Part shown: piece after piece, positions 11,501 to 22,396 of the stretch
Position numbering within the stretch: position 1 is the stretch's first letter
How the letters are laid out: the number at the start of each line of letters is the position of its first letter
NCBI GenBank assembly: GCA_914767715.1
Contig: OU612066.1
Span: forward strand, 30,166,283 to 30,230,282
Reading direction: 5' to 3'
From: Membranipora membranacea
Taxonomy: Eukaryota > Bryozoa > Gymnolaemata > Cheilostomatida > Membraniporidae
DNA length: 64,000 nucleotides
Program-made: the position numbers and the translations under genes
Notes under the pieces: model-generated
Databases searched by the model: none
Told to the model about the DNA's origin: nothing
Seen by the model: only the letters and a program-made list of their open reading frames with translations

Positions 11501-13053
11501 TTGCCTTTCCTCACTCTTTGGATAATTTGAAAATGAAATGTGATGGCCTAAAGTATTAGTACTGTGGAAATTTATTCGGAATGCAGGATATCCTAAACGG
11601 CAGATTCTCATTCATTGGGATTAAGCAAGTCATGTTCACCATATTTGGGTATGCAATTATAAACAATTTAATAATGATAATTGCTCTTTTAGACCTTTAT
11701 GGATGCTCCTGGTTGGTCTTGGTATAATGGGAGTGTCTCTTGGAGCAACCATTGTGCCAACATTGCCAATGGCATTTGGTGATGAAGAGTAAGTAGGTTT
11801 GAAATATCCAGTTATCTTATTTATCTGAGGAACCGAGCTCAGCTTAATTATATATGGTACTGCTGAAGTCTATCACCTTTAAACTTTATGATACATTTTA
11901 TAGAGAAGATGACGCAGTAGTGACACACAAGAGGAACACATCTACCACTGCCATCATATCTGGTTTCTACTTCAGTGCGGTTTCATTTGGGTAAGCAATA
12001 ACCGCAAATAAATGTATCAAAAGTGTTACTACGGTAATGGCTTGTAGTTGTGTTTAGGGCACACCTAGAAATGCTGCGATTTAATACTTATCTGGTCTTA
12101 TCTTTAGTATGATGTTGCGCTTCTCTTACTTCCCGGGTTTCCCCTAGGTCGTATAATGTTCAACTCTTGGGCGACATATCTTCCTAGCCTCTCTGATCTT
12201 AAACTAATGCTGCCACTGAGGCAGAGTTGAGCTCATTACATTCTGTAAAGCTCCAAGATATTTAATTGAGACTTTAGTCTCAGAATTGTCATCTTATGGG
12301 CAAATAATTTGCACAAACCGATCTTCAAAATCAGGTCATGAAGTCTACGCACCAGCTTATCATGTGTACAATTTGCACTAGTAAGACGGTAACTATGTCA
12401 CATGAAGCTGCAGATAGTTAATTTCATACCCTAATTTTGACGATAAGTTTAAGCAAATTATACTTTTTTTGGTTGCACTTTTGAAAAAAAATTTCTTGAA
12501 AATGAAGAAGATGCCAATAAATTGATGAAAAAAATGCATTTTATTTGATTAACTATGTTTCAAAAGAAACTTTTGCTAAAATCTCCTCATTTTTTTATGA
12601 AATTCTTATTTTTTTAGTATTGAACCCATAAACTAAATGGTATAATTTAACCACCAAGCCTGGACAAAAACTTTCAGTATATTCTAAATGCATCGACCAT
12701 TTTTCGAAAAGTTAACAAGATCTCTGTAAAACACTCAAACTTCAGTGATAAGAACTCAAAATATGTTATCATTTTTTGTTTGTAGGGATTTCTTTGGCCC
12801 TACGATTTCTGGAATAGTAACAAATGAAAGTAATTTCGCATGGACTATGACTTTCTACTCCTTTGGCTGTCTCGCTATAATCGCTGCTATTTTATTGTTA
12901 AAATTATTTCAGGCTATCAAAAGTTCTCACAACAAAATAGCATACACGAGTTTGCTGCCACCAAAAGATGACATGAAATTTTCAAAAGACAGTGACAACG
13001 AGAGTATTATTGTTTCCTCTCCAAAAGAGAACATAACCAACAGTTTGATGTGA
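2534..13053 (+). CDS. SLC18B1-like: MFS transporter A, SLC18B1-like (11 exons)
   Basis: Assembled exons: 2534-2707, 6598-6693, 6951-7190, 9777-9845, 10048-10135, 10430-10575, 10862-10960, 11259-11359, 11693-11788, 11904-11990, 12786-13053. All have GT-AG borders and together give an open frame of 487 residues. About 12 membrane helices are visible. TM5 carries the antiporter motif C pattern (GVGIMYGPTIG), and the second-half loop carries GRCLDRF, a motif-A-like G-xxx-DR. Segments such as FGVLEFVP, the TM7 DPxLxP and the AFP before TM5 parallel animal SLC18B1, a vesicular polyamine/H+ antiporter, so amine transport is inferred. The start is the first in-frame ATG. The ATG used by gene B is ATA here, so the N-terminus is shorter. 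Motif A after TM2 has Ser (residue 88) where B and C have Gly. Introns 1 and 3 are swollen by transposons. VMAT-like SLC18 or another MFS drug-type family is the main alternative. Confidence 0.85.
3230..4625 (-). mobile_element. 5'-truncated CR1/jockey-like LINE, decayed reverse transcriptase
   Basis: It lies in intron 1 of gene A, antisense. Minus-strand frames hold consecutive pieces of a non-LTR reverse transcriptase. The finger/palm piece is at 4607-4101 (KDYRPISLL, then DFSKAFDLMNHSLF). A YTDD catalytic box follows near 4045-4060, then a thumb piece to 3782. The C-terminal domain at 3785-3291 contains SANKRCHGRRILKQSG, WYPYTTDYQKDDIERCQRLALRIIY and a PLPKCRT-like end. At least two frameshifts break the frame, and no endonuclease domain lies upstream, so this is a dead 5'-truncated copy. 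Clade assignment is from motif style only. Confidence 0.8.
4626..6597 (+). other. Remainder of gene A intron 1
   Basis: No coding signal beyond chance frames. The last 40 bases before exon 2 match the equivalent intron end of gene B. B's intron 1 is only 274 bases against 3,890 here, so most of this intron is inserted or expanded sequence. A partial match to B's intron 1 lies at 2740-2940. Confidence 0.55.
7221..7410 (+). repeat. U2 snRNA-headed repeat (SINE-like), copy 1
   Basis: It starts 30 bases after the exon 3 donor of gene A. Bases 7221-7255 match the 5' end of U2 snRNA (ATCGCTTCTCGGCC, then TTGGCTAAGATCAA) with one substitution and one inserted A. From there the sequence is unrelated to U2: the Sm site and 3' stem-loops are absent. 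The remaining 150 bases recur at 29833-30020, ending in the same GGGGCAGCCCA. A U2 head on an unrelated repeated body is the architecture of a snRNA-derived SINE. No clear target duplication was found. Confidence 0.7.
7411..8590 (+). other. Gene A intron 3, unassigned part
   Basis: No recognisable gene or repeat boundary. Short reading frames at 7475-7672 carry no motif I can name. This lies between the U2-headed repeat and the tyrosine recombinase remnant. Confidence 0.4.
8595..9449 (+). pseudogene. Tyrosine recombinase remnant (DIRS/Ngaro- or Crypton-like)
   Basis: In intron 3 of gene A, sense. The N-terminal SAM-like core is readable from about 8602 (KSLSEGSTKSYDQF, then KYKLFCSEHKL). It is followed by the catalytic fold: an Arg in CAFYGFLRPSEY (about 9010-9045), an HSLRRDGATW box with His and Arg, and a GRWSSDAFKKYI box with the nucleophile Tyr. 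These fit the R-H-R-Y set of tyrosine recombinases carried by DIRS-like retrotransposons and Crypton DNA transposons. In-frame stops near 8674 and 8894 and a frameshift near 9115-9125 inactivate it. No reverse transcriptase or split direct repeats are recognisable next to it, so the element type is open. Confidence 0.75.
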
Positions 13054-13886
13054 TTGTCTGCTAAGTATTTATCATTTTGGTCAGCCAGGTGAATTTTTCT
13101 ATGCCATTCTTTATGCTTGATTTTTGTCTTTTGAGATAAATTGTGACATTTGAACTTGTATTCAGACCAAATACTTGAGCACAAAATTGTTATGTTATAA
13201 ACTCATTTGAAACACAAGCACTATCTTCGGGAAGTAATTATCAAAGACAGTGCATTCTTAACCTCAGCCAATAGCTAACCTCTCATGAACATACATAGTA
13301 TTATTACTTATCAAAGATACAAAACAATATTGTAGCACAATAAGACATTTATTCAATTGTGTCAATTTCCATCAAATTTTGTAGTTGGTTCTTGACAAAT
13401 AACAGAATCACAATCAAACATACGATCAGCATAAAAGTTAAAGAGAGCTATAAAATAAGAACCCTTGTGCATCCAAATTTACTCAACCACCAGCCTCGTA
13501 CTGAAAGTTAAACTAGTATGTTTTTAATGAGATCGACTATTGCCACTACACTGAGGGACCAAAGCATCATTATAATCAAGTTATTTTCTTGTTATGCAGT
13601 CAGTCAGAGAACATTAAATATTAGATATAGTTTGAAAATTAAAAAGCTGTGATAACCAATACAACAGGAACACGAAGCAAAACACAAATCCCATTGCTAT
13701 TTATTGTATGCGGTCATCACACAGACAAATTATTCTCACTATTTTATCCAACACTATACTATATGTTCATTATTACAATGTTTCTCCCAATTATGTGTAG
13801 TCCAATCATCATTGTCAGACATTGAGCTAGTCACCACTGTGATGAAGGACAACCGACTTGCACTCTGTAAGCAGTATGCTGGGCTG
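13054..13886 (+). repeat. Left arm of inverted duplication, 3' flank of gene A
   Basis: Read against the reverse complement of 33756-34592 and 31060-31421, this flank aligns in order. It includes the CATTATAATCAAGT block near 13570, a GTTAAACTAGTATG block near 13506-13520, and GTGATAACCAATACAACAGG near 13650. The right arm has a hAT element at that last point and the left arm does not. No gene is seen here. The frame at 13704-14201 runs into minisatellite and is not a protein. Confidence 0.75.
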
Positions 13887-13896
13887 GAATCCGCCC

Positions 13897-14215
13897 CGTT
13901 TTCCCAATGTAATTTTCCCACCAAGCCATTTTCCCACCTCCCATTATCCCACTCTGCCGTTTTCCCACCTGGACATTTTCCCACCGAGCCATCATCCCAC
14001 CTGGTTGATTTCCCACTGTGCCATTTTCTCACCTGCACGTTTTCCCACCAATCTAGTTTCCCACCTGGACGTTTTCCCACCAATCCATTTTTCCACCTAG
14101 ACATTTGCTCAACAAGCCATTTTCCCACCAGGCCGTTTCCCAGTAAGCCGTTTTCTCTAAAATACAATGTCCCACCAAACCGCATAGTTTTCCCTTCGTA
14201 GCCTTTTCCCAGACT
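13897..14215 (+). repeat. 16-bp minisatellite, left inverted end
   Basis: About 20 degenerate units of roughly 16 bases, consensus ATTTTCCCACCAAGCC. Because 16 is not a multiple of three, the array is open in several frames and produces Pro/Phe/His-rich apparent proteins on one strand and Trp/Gly/Lys-rich ones on the other. These are repeat shadows. Confidence 0.85.
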
Positions 14216-14985
14216 TAGCTGTTCACATTTCACCAATATGTTAACAATGTTCACATCCAGCTGTCAGATGCAGCAAACGATTAACCGTACAAGAAAATTA
14301 GAGGGACACACACACACACAGTCAAAATCTTGGACAACGGGATAACAAATTTTATTTCCGATAAGTGCTACAGTACAAAACTCAAGGTACAAGGTCAATC
14401 ACATATCATATAAAGACACAGTGCAATAAATAACTAGTTAATATTCAACAAATACATTCTGTACCGGATCTTGAGCCGGAACCATACAATTAATAACAGA
14501 TCATAATCTTGATTAAAAGTACCATAAATATATGACACATAGCAATAAATAACTAATTAATATTCAACCAACACATTTCTGTACCAGACCCTGGGCAAAA
14601 ACCATAAAAATTAATAACCAATCATAATCTGGATTAGAAATACCATAAAAACATGACGCTTGTCAAAACTTTGCCTATTATTGGCCAAACTTTTGCACCT
14701 ATTATTGGTAATTAGTTTCAAAAAGCGAGAAAAACAATGAGCTTGCAAAAGTCAAAAGCTAAGACTAAGGGTGAGGCCTAGGTCACCAGACATCATAACA
14801 CAAATTACACTGGTTTCTGATTATCTTTTCTTTTGGTCATAAGTTCCATTGTCATCCACATGTTGTCAACTTGAATAGCTGTGGTGATCTGTTTCGGCAT
14901 GATTACTATAAGACTGATCTGCTTGTCACCATTAACCCCACATAATCTGTAAGACAAAACAAAGCAAAGTTAGTTTCAATTCAAT
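14216..14985. other. Interior of foldback element, no gene
   Basis: Contains a short CA run near 14310 and a two-copy direct repeat of about 125 bases (14425-14520 and 14550-14645, sharing AACTAGTTAATATTCAAC and a GTACCRGAYC motif). No coding signal is seen. Confidence 0.5.
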
Positions 14986-14989
14986 TATT

Positions 14990-15404
14990 ACTCATCATCT
15001 GGAACGGTTTCGTCTGGTAGACTTCCGTCTCTCAGCCAGCATACATTGAGCCAATAAGAGATCTCCACTTGTTCCTGTCCTGTGTAACCTCAGTCAGTAC
15101 CTTCCTGTCAACATTAATTTTGCGTAGATCATTTTTGATGTTTTTGCCCCATGTACTCTGCCGTGCTCCTCTTGACATTTTTAAGGGTCATTCATACTCA
15201 TCTAGGGCTTGGCGGATGGGGGTATCTTCTGGCAGTCTCATGACATGTCCCAGTAGTCGCAGACGTCTCTGAGCTATTGTTTCACTCTACGGCTTTGCTC
15301 CAGTTATCTCATACACCCTCGCGGAAGTCATCTTCTCAGGCCATCTCACATTCAGCGCGTTTCTCATGGCTCTCCGATGGTAGCTATCTATTAAATCAGC
15401 CATT
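14990..15404 (-). pseudogene. LINE reverse transcriptase C-terminal fragment
   Basis: On the minus strand, one frame reads HRRAMRNALNVRWPEKMTS, VYEITGAKP, SETIAQRRLRLLGHVMRLP, TPIRQALDE, then a TWGKNIKNDL and DRNKWRSLI tail, broken by two in-frame stops. The RRLRxLGHVxRLP block with a WRSL end is the typical C-terminus of many metazoan LINE reverse transcriptases. Only the 3' end is present. Confidence 0.75.
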
Positions 15405-15589
15405 ATTACTAAGAGCTTAAATTAAAGACCCAACAGAAAAATACTTAAGCATTTCAGTGTAGGGCTAAAGCTCAAACATCATAGGTTATCATTATTGAAA
15501 TTAATCTAGACACAGGCTATATGGTGATGGAAAATAGTAATATTGTAATAAATAGAGGGAATAATACACTGAGGGAATATTGAAATATA

Positions 15590-15895
15590 ACAAAACATAA
15601 CCACACGGCAACGAGATCTTTGGGCACGTGAATCAACCCTGGAAAGATTGCGAAATTAGAAAACCAATATATTGCACCATAGAAAACAAGCGCAGTTGAC
15701 GCCATGAGTTATTCAAAAATAACGAGAACTAGAAGTCACAAAACATATTCAAAATAACCACAGAGTCACGAGTGCTTTGGGCACGTAAAACAACCCTGGA
15801 AAGATTGCAAAACCGGAAAACCAACAGATTACACCATGGATAAACAGGTGCACTTGACACCATGAATTATCTAAAAATGACCAAAACAAAAATGA
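15590..15895. repeat. Two-copy direct repeat, period about 157 bp
   Basis: Shared blocks TTTGGGCACGT, CAACCCTGGAAAGATTGC and ACACCATGRA recur 157 bases apart. Inside the large foldback element. No coding content. Confidence 0.7.
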
Positions 15896-16189
15896 GGGAA
15901 GGTCAAGCAAAGGACAGACTAACCATGTTTTGACAGCTAGATAATTAAAACTGACAAAACACGCAAATCAAAAGAGATAAATGACGAAATTGAGGCAAAA
16001 ACCAATAACAAGGTTAACACCTTTACGTCTGTAATTGCAAACATTGCACAATAACAGGACCGCAAACACGCACTATATAAGCCTGATGGACACTTGTAAA
16101 AATCAGTCAACGCCTGAGGCGGGTTAACGACGCACAGCATTACACACTTAACCAGAGAATTATCTGATTTACTCAGCCAAAGAATGCAC

Positions 16190-16540
16190 ATCCACAGAGA
16201 GGAAAATAGTCTATTATAGTTTAGACACACAGAGATACAGATACCGCGATTCAGCGAGGAACCAAGTCTAATATAGTTTAGACACACAGAGATACAGATG
16301 CCACGATTCAGCGAGGAACCAAGTCTAAGATAGTTAGAAACACATAGAGATACAGATACCGCTATTCACAGCGAGGAACCAAGTCTAAGATAGTTAGACA
16401 AACAAAGATATACAGATACCGCTATTCACAGCGAGGAACCAAGTCTAAGACACTTAGACTCACATAGAGATACAGATACCGCTATTCACAGTGAGGAACC
16501 AAGTCTAAGATAGTTTATTACACAGAGATATCACACCGAA
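16190..16540. repeat. Tandem repeat, 57-60 bp unit, about 6 copies
   Basis: Units contain GAGGAACCAAGTCTAAGATA, then AGATACAGATACCGCTATTC. ACCAAG occurrences at 16261, 16318, 16378, 16438 and 16498 give spacings of 57, 60, 60 and 60. The last three units share an extra CA insertion, suggesting recent local expansion. Confidence 0.85.
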
Positions 16541-17189
16541 TATCACACAGAATTCAACGTCATCTGCACCACGGTAAGATCTTATTATAAAGATTTTGAA
16601 TGTTTACGTATTTTTATGACTAAATGGTAAATGCCAAGTTATTGTCGAATTATTGATTGATTTATTGCCTGACGAATAGAACCATATTTATAGTTTGTTA
16701 TTATTGTTTAAAATAAATCCACCGAGAATTGCACCAAACACAAAACTAAACCAGTGCTCAGTAGTTGAGGCTAGCGCACATTGTACGATAATAGCTCTAC
16801 TTACCGCTGAGGTATTGTTGATCAACAGTTCAGTTATGTATTTGAAGTCTCTCTTTAATAACCAAATTATCAGCAATTATAAGTCTAGATCTGCTACCAT
16901 TGCATTTGCACTATTTGAACCATACATATCGCAGATTCTAAAACAGTAAATTGGAGGATATCTTATTATTTGGGATTTGAGCCAAGGAGTTAACAACTCC
17001 AAACTACAGTCCGATTAATCAAACCCAAAATTCATTTACTATAAATATTATATTACATAACACAATAAATACAATAAACATAAATTCCATACTTGAGAAA
17101 TACAAATTTTAAAACGTAGGTAATTGACAAAATTTCATTTGCGAAATATTGTCATTATAGCACTGCTTTTTGCCTCCAGCTATTAAAAA

Positions 17190-17310
17190 TTGTAAAAGGA
17201 AACCCCATGTTGAAACAGGGGACATGTTCAATACTTGCCCCAACTCTGTTCCTCATATTCATCAATGACCGTACGAGCAAAGAAGTGTCCAACAATGATA
17301 ATTACATAAC
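17190..17310 (+). pseudogene. Short reverse transcriptase fragment
   Basis: The plus-strand frame gives LKQGTCSILAPTLFLIFIND, resembling the GVPQGSVLSPTLFLIYIND palm segment of LINE reverse transcriptases. Only about 35 codons are recognisable, with no flanking domains. Confidence 0.5.
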
Positions 17311-17644
17311 AAAAACAAAATTGATAAGCAACTTTAATATCAATAAATTTCAACTTAATTTATAAGAATTATGCTGGCTCCTTTATCACATAATGAGATC
17401 ATCAGACAATAACTGAAACTGAACATCCTGCTGCAGTTGGAAAACTTGTGAGTCATGTCAAACCATCCAGTTTTTGTACGGATTGATTGTTTGAATACCA
17501 ATAATTTTAACAATTTCATCTGCTCCCCACCAAGAATCGGCAAAACAAAAATAATTATTTGAGATCAAATTCTTGTTAAAATACAAATCGGCATATCAGG
17601 TCATGCACCCTAGGATTTGCTCATATCATATGCTGGTGTGTGCA

Positions 17645-19142
17645 GGGGATCGGAATGCACGTCGGCTGGAATGAACGCCGACATGGTTGAAATTAGCTGG
17701 ATAAACGTAGACTGGTATGAAAGTCGAAAATCCTGGAATGAATGTAGAAAGTGCTGGATTGGACGTCGACTACATAAGTATATAGAATCAACGCAAGAGC
17801 AACTCCCAAAAAAAATTGTGTAAATTAATGATGATCATTCACAAAGGCACTCACATCTGTTTATGATGCTGGTTAATAAATTTCTGATGGCTAGATGGAT
17901 TCAAGCAGGAATTTAGTGCAAAAGCTGAAATGGTTATGAAGTACTGAAAGAGAAACAGTGACCCTCTGTATATTTCATCAGCTGAACAATGTTCAAGCAT
18001 TAACAAAACAGGTGCAACTCATGAATCGTAGTAGTTTACACCTTGGTTCACTGTTATCTGTGATGGACATTCAATTTTTTGTAATGGTAATTGTGACAGT
18101 GCACATTGTTTTCCCTGCACGCTGTCCACCAGTCGTCATTTATCGAAATGGTTCACTTGTATCACCAATATGGTACAGACACTGAATTAAATTCTTCTCA
18201 TAGAATGGAAATAGCATCATAGCGTTATACAGTTAGGACACTAAACACAGAGACACATCAGACTGTTATCTGATTGGCTGTCCCTAGTAGCATGAATAAT
18301 TAGCCTGAGAAATTGTCTTGTTTACAAAATTGCAAACAGTAATTATACCCCTACAGTGTCGATGATTTGGGCATTTCTAGATTGCTACTAGGGACTGGCT
18401 ATTTTTGCAAGCCCTTTGTTTTGCAAAAGAAAGCTAATGATGCTATTCCAGATATGGAATTCAATGGGTACAGATATCACATCCGTTATGTCTGTGACAA
18501 GAACATATATGTGTTTTTATCTATCACCTATGTACATTGTAGGGACATATATGAAAATCATGTCGCAATTCAATCGATGACGTCATATCAACTGCTAGTT
18601 TTTTAGCCGACTGTCAAGTCCCATCACTGTCAGAGGTTTTCAGTCGAGTTTTTTAAAAACCTTTGTCTTAAAATAACTCTACACCCCTACTCACTTTAGG
18701 GCGCTACCGCAAAGGTAGAATAGAGCTACATCGGAGAGGTGGGAAACTTCCCACCCTCCCCCAACGAACTTAGCTTGTCAAGACCGGCTACCAGTATCAA
18801 ACATAATAAATATAAATAGTACCTAATGTGCAGCCCATGTGGTTTGGCATGGCAACATTGAATAACCTTGGCATAATCACAATTTATAAATTTAAACCAA
18901 ACCTTGATTGTAACACGCATCGCTATAGTTATTGTTTATAAGATATATGCTGGTTTTCTATAACACTATTATTTTGGGGAGTTGCTCTCCTGTTGGCTCT
19001 TTATACCAACTAATGTAGTCAACGTTCAATCCAGCACTTTCTACGTTCATATCAGGATTTTCGACTTTCATACCAGATTCGTTCATTCCAGTTAAATACA
19101 TCCCATCGACATTTGATCCAGTCGACATTCATTCCAAGATTC
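17645..19142. mobile_element. Nested 1.5 kb foldback element with 16-bp repeat ends
   Basis: It is flanked by a perfect 8-bp direct repeat TGTGTGCA (17637-17644, 19143-19150). Its inverted ends (17645-17815 and 18975-19142) are arrays of degenerate CTGGAATGAACGTAGA-like units. The longest matching stretch covers TATGAAAGTCGAAAATCCTG and GTAGAAAGTGCTGGATTG. The loop holds no recognised transposase. The same layout (minisatellite inverted ends, 7-8 bp duplication, terminal motif near G-ATC) is seen in the larger element that contains it. Confidence 0.7.
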
Positions 19143-19479
19143 TGTGTGCAATTTCTCTTTACAAACAAGCGCCCCCATAAATCTGACAACAGTTCCTTAG
19201 GTGAACACAACTATGCGTTATTACAAGGAATTGTACAAGAGCAAAGATGTGAAAAATCATAAGAAAACTGTTCAAGTCATTTTCATCACCTCGAACAGCA
19301 TTTTTAACACCAGCAGTCATAGACTTTAGGATTCTAGAATAAAAAATGAACAACAAAACTTTTATGACGAGACTCTAACATTATGTTCGATTAACATTTT
19401 TAATGTCTGAAAAAGAGCAGAAGGAATAGAAACAAGAAAATAGCTAGAAGCTACCAGCGTTCATTTGAAAAAAGCAATA

Positions 19480-19775
19480 GTGGGAAAATGGCAAGTGAGA
19501 AAATGTGAGGGTGGAAAAATGGTTTGGTGGGAAAACATCAAGGTGGAAAAATGGATTGGTGAGAAAACGTCAAGGAGAGAAAACAGCTTGGTGAGAAAAT
19601 ACCATGGCGGGAAAATGGATCAGTGAGAAATCGTCCTGGTGGGAAAACAGATATGTGGGAAAATGTTCTGGTTGGAAAATAGCTCGGTGGGAATACAGCT
19701 TGGTGGAAAAATGGCTTGGTGGGATAACAAGAGGTGGTAAAATGGCTTGGTGGGAAAATGACATTGGGAAAATGT
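19480..19775 (-). repeat. 16-bp minisatellite, right inverted end
   Basis: Reverse complement of the array at 13897-14215, with units such as GGCTTGGTGGGAAAAT. The outermost units match the left end in the same order from the terminus inward, which argues that these are true inverted termini and not two unrelated arrays. Confidence 0.85.
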
Positions 19776-19793
19776 CCAGATACCGATGGGCTG

Positions 19794-20411
19794 TGGTTCC
19801 ATTGGTTAGGATTTTTTACATACAATGAGGAAATGTCTCACAAATAATAGCTGGGCAGGTAAACTATCGCTTCGCAGGGATGGGAGGGGCTATATTTTTG
19901 TTTGATAATGAGCCCTGTTATCTGACAACATCAATCCTGGACAAGGGTTACCTAATCTGTTGAAAGAATCAGTTCTGTACTCAAAATTCCAAGAAAAGTC
20001 CATTAAACTATTATCTCCCATGCACTTCTGTTCTTCTGCTTCCCCTTATTGCAGGGAGGATAACCATAAGGACCACACAGATTTTCGAAGCTCAGAATTG
20101 TAATCATTTATTGGACATATGTTGCCCGCTAGGTCTCTATAATGCTACCCACCATATTGAGAGCATTCCGATGATACCAATAAGGTACATCTGTCAAATC
20201 TGCATTAATATGCATACTTCAGGTGCATGTTCCTTCAATATAAACCCCACTGTCCATACACATTATTACAGCATAGTGGGATGACAGCAATGCATGGCTA
20301 TATTGTAAGTGGATAAAAAAAAACCTGCTTGATTAAATTACTGGATCGTTAAGCGAATGGTGCAGCGGAAAATAATCTCCCGAGGAAGAAAGGTAAAAAC
20401 CAAAAAAAGGT
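19794..20411 (+). repeat. Left arm of inverted duplication, continued
   Basis: Aligns to the reverse complement of 30545-31040. Shared blocks include ACAATGAGGAAA, GACAACATCAA next to TGGACAAG, CTTCTGCTTCCCCTT, ATTGAGAGCATTCC, CACATTATTACAGCATAG and GAGGAAGAAAGG. An extra 90 bases after the last-but-one block are specific to this arm. Homology is not obvious beyond 20411. Confidence 0.75.
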
Positions 20412-20715
20412 AGGCTGAGCGCATGAGTGCGGTTGGCGCGACCCTCTAAATTTGCCTATTATATATTTACCTTAGTGTATTTTTTTTGTCTAAATATTTT
20501 CAACCTCTCAGAAGGCTGAGCGCAAGAGTGCGGCGGGTGCGACCCTCTAATTTTGCCTATTATATATTTACCTTATTAGTGTACTTTTTCGCCTAAATAT
20601 TTTCAGCTTTACAGGAGGCTGAGCGCGGGAGTGCGGTTGGTGCGCCCCTCTAAATTTAGCTATTATATATTAACCTTGTTAGTATACTTTTTAGCCTAAA
20701 TATTTTCAGCCTATA
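20412..20715. repeat. Three-copy tandem repeat, about 102 bp
   Basis: Units begin AGGCTGAGCGC (20412, 20513, 20616), then GAGTGCGG, CCCTCTAAATTT, TATTATATATTTACCTT and CCTAAATATTTTCAGC. It begins exactly where similarity to the opposite arm ends. Confidence 0.85.
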
Positions 20716-22395
20716 CCTTTTTCTAAATTAGCGCAATTTATGCCCTGAATAATTTCAGCCACTCAAAAAACTCACCGATAAGTGGTATATGTAAACGATG
20801 CTTTTGGCGTTACAGTAGCTCTCGCTCACAAAATTTTTTTTTTCAATTAAAGACAGCCAAAATTGGTATCTTATCATTAGGGTCTGGCCAACAAATCACT
20901 TAGTCATTAAAGAAAGCTATCACTTTCAGAGTGAGCTTTCGGGAATCAATTTTTCTTACAGAAAGGTCAAATTAGCGAAAATTTTGAGCAGGGAAATAAT
21001 GAAACTTTTGCTCGGAAAGGCAATGCTGATTATAATTGAGAGACCCCCCAGAATGTAGGTCACTGAATCGAGCGTCATCTATCTAGACTCTAGAGAACCT
21101 TCGCAATCTTTTTGATACACACTGCAGCTTTTTTTCTTTCCATCAATCTATAATAATTTGTAAAACTACTCAATAGTGATTGAATTGAAGAATTGAGATA
21201 TGTGCAGAATTGTGTGAGTTCCTAAGCTCTCACCGAGTTGATGGTACATTTGATGTTTCACTCCACTCCAAGCATGCACTTTAACATGATGTGATACACA
21301 GAGATGTCAACAATTGAAAATGTATGAGAAGCTAATAAAGTTGCTCCAATGAGTTGATAGAAAGCAAACCTCCCTGCACTGGTTTGGCTTAAGAGTACAA
21401 GCATGAGAGAAATGGGACAAACAACGAAGAGTTGCAGCCTCCCTGGTTGCTCAACAGCTTAAACACGCCGATTATGTCAAAACACCACAACTGACAATAT
21501 GCACGGAGGCCTCGATGAGATGGATTGAGATGCTCATCAACACACAGGGGTGGCTTCATGCTGCTGAGGCTGGCCATGGGGAGGTTGTACTAGAGAAGGC
21601 CTCGAAACAGCGCTAGACTATTGGTTCCTAGCTGAAGACCTGTGTGTTGTGCAGATGTATGCGCACCACTGTATGTTGTATCTATATGGATGAATTTCTT
21701 TTAAAATCTAAGGTGGAAGCTCATACAACAATACCTCTGTTGCCTGTCATGGCACATGAATGAATGGACCCACGACTCCTGTGGCATGAATTGTCTGGCA
21801 GCCAATAACCGATTGCGCCATGTCACCATTCCCAAGTTCAGTGGCGCCATCGGTTGTGGCTTCATTCACCGATCGGGAACTAACAAGACCGCCTGTGTTG
21901 GCCCACTCTAGGATTGAACGGAATAAAAATTGAATTGAACCAAGACGGACCTGGAAAAAGTTGGCATGGCCTGGCCAAGATGTGGCGGCGCTTCCACTCC
22001 AAGTATTATGCATATACTTAGCACACAAATGGATAAAATTTTAAGCTGGAATTTAACAAAGTTGAGAGTTCAATTTCAGCCCTGTTCTCACTGTTGCAAG
22101 TACTCATAATGAAAATCCTATATGTATCATCATTATTGCAATCTTCAATCATTTTTCAACATATATCAGCATTGACGATTGGTTAAATTTGAAAAAGATA
22201 CCATTCAATGCACTATAATATACAGCAGTCACAAGATGAGGAGAAATCTACCAAATATCATTTCATATAGGGTACCGCCTAGCTGATACTTGGTGCAAGC
22301 TTGCATTTAGTTACCCAAACATATCTTCATTCAAGTCCTCCTAATATTAACTCCTCTACAAGGGTTTTTGTGATCTTCAGACTGTGATTGAGGTA
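20716..22395. other. Spacer, no gene recognised
   Basis: Frames at 21389-21577 and 21747-22028 on the minus strand have no recognisable domain, start context or splice sites that I can support. No tandem or inverted structure noticed. Confidence 0.45.
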
Positions 22396-22396
22396 T

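Larger units (their letters stand above)
13887..19786. mobile_element. 5.9 kb foldback-type element with minisatellite inverted ends
   Basis: The ends are inverted copies of one another: TTTTCCCAATGT followed by ATTTTCCCACCAAGCC units at 13897-14215, and the complement at 19480-19775. Both ends are flanked by TGGGCTG (13880-13886 and 19787-19793), a likely 7-8 bp target duplication. The opposite arm of the inverted duplication (near 31050) reads straight through this point with TGGGCAG and no element, which marks the boundaries. The interior has no intact transposase. It holds LINE fragments, small tandem repeats and a second nested foldback element, so this is probably non-autonomous or decayed. 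Confidence 0.7.

Noticed and set aside
13704-14201. Pro/His/Phe-rich secreted protein
   Set aside because: It is a translation of the 16-base minisatellite, open in other frames and on the other strand too.
20716-22395. Extension of the inverted duplication into the central spacer
   Set aside because: I could not align it to 28500-30540 in reverse complement; similarity appears to end near 20411 and 30545.
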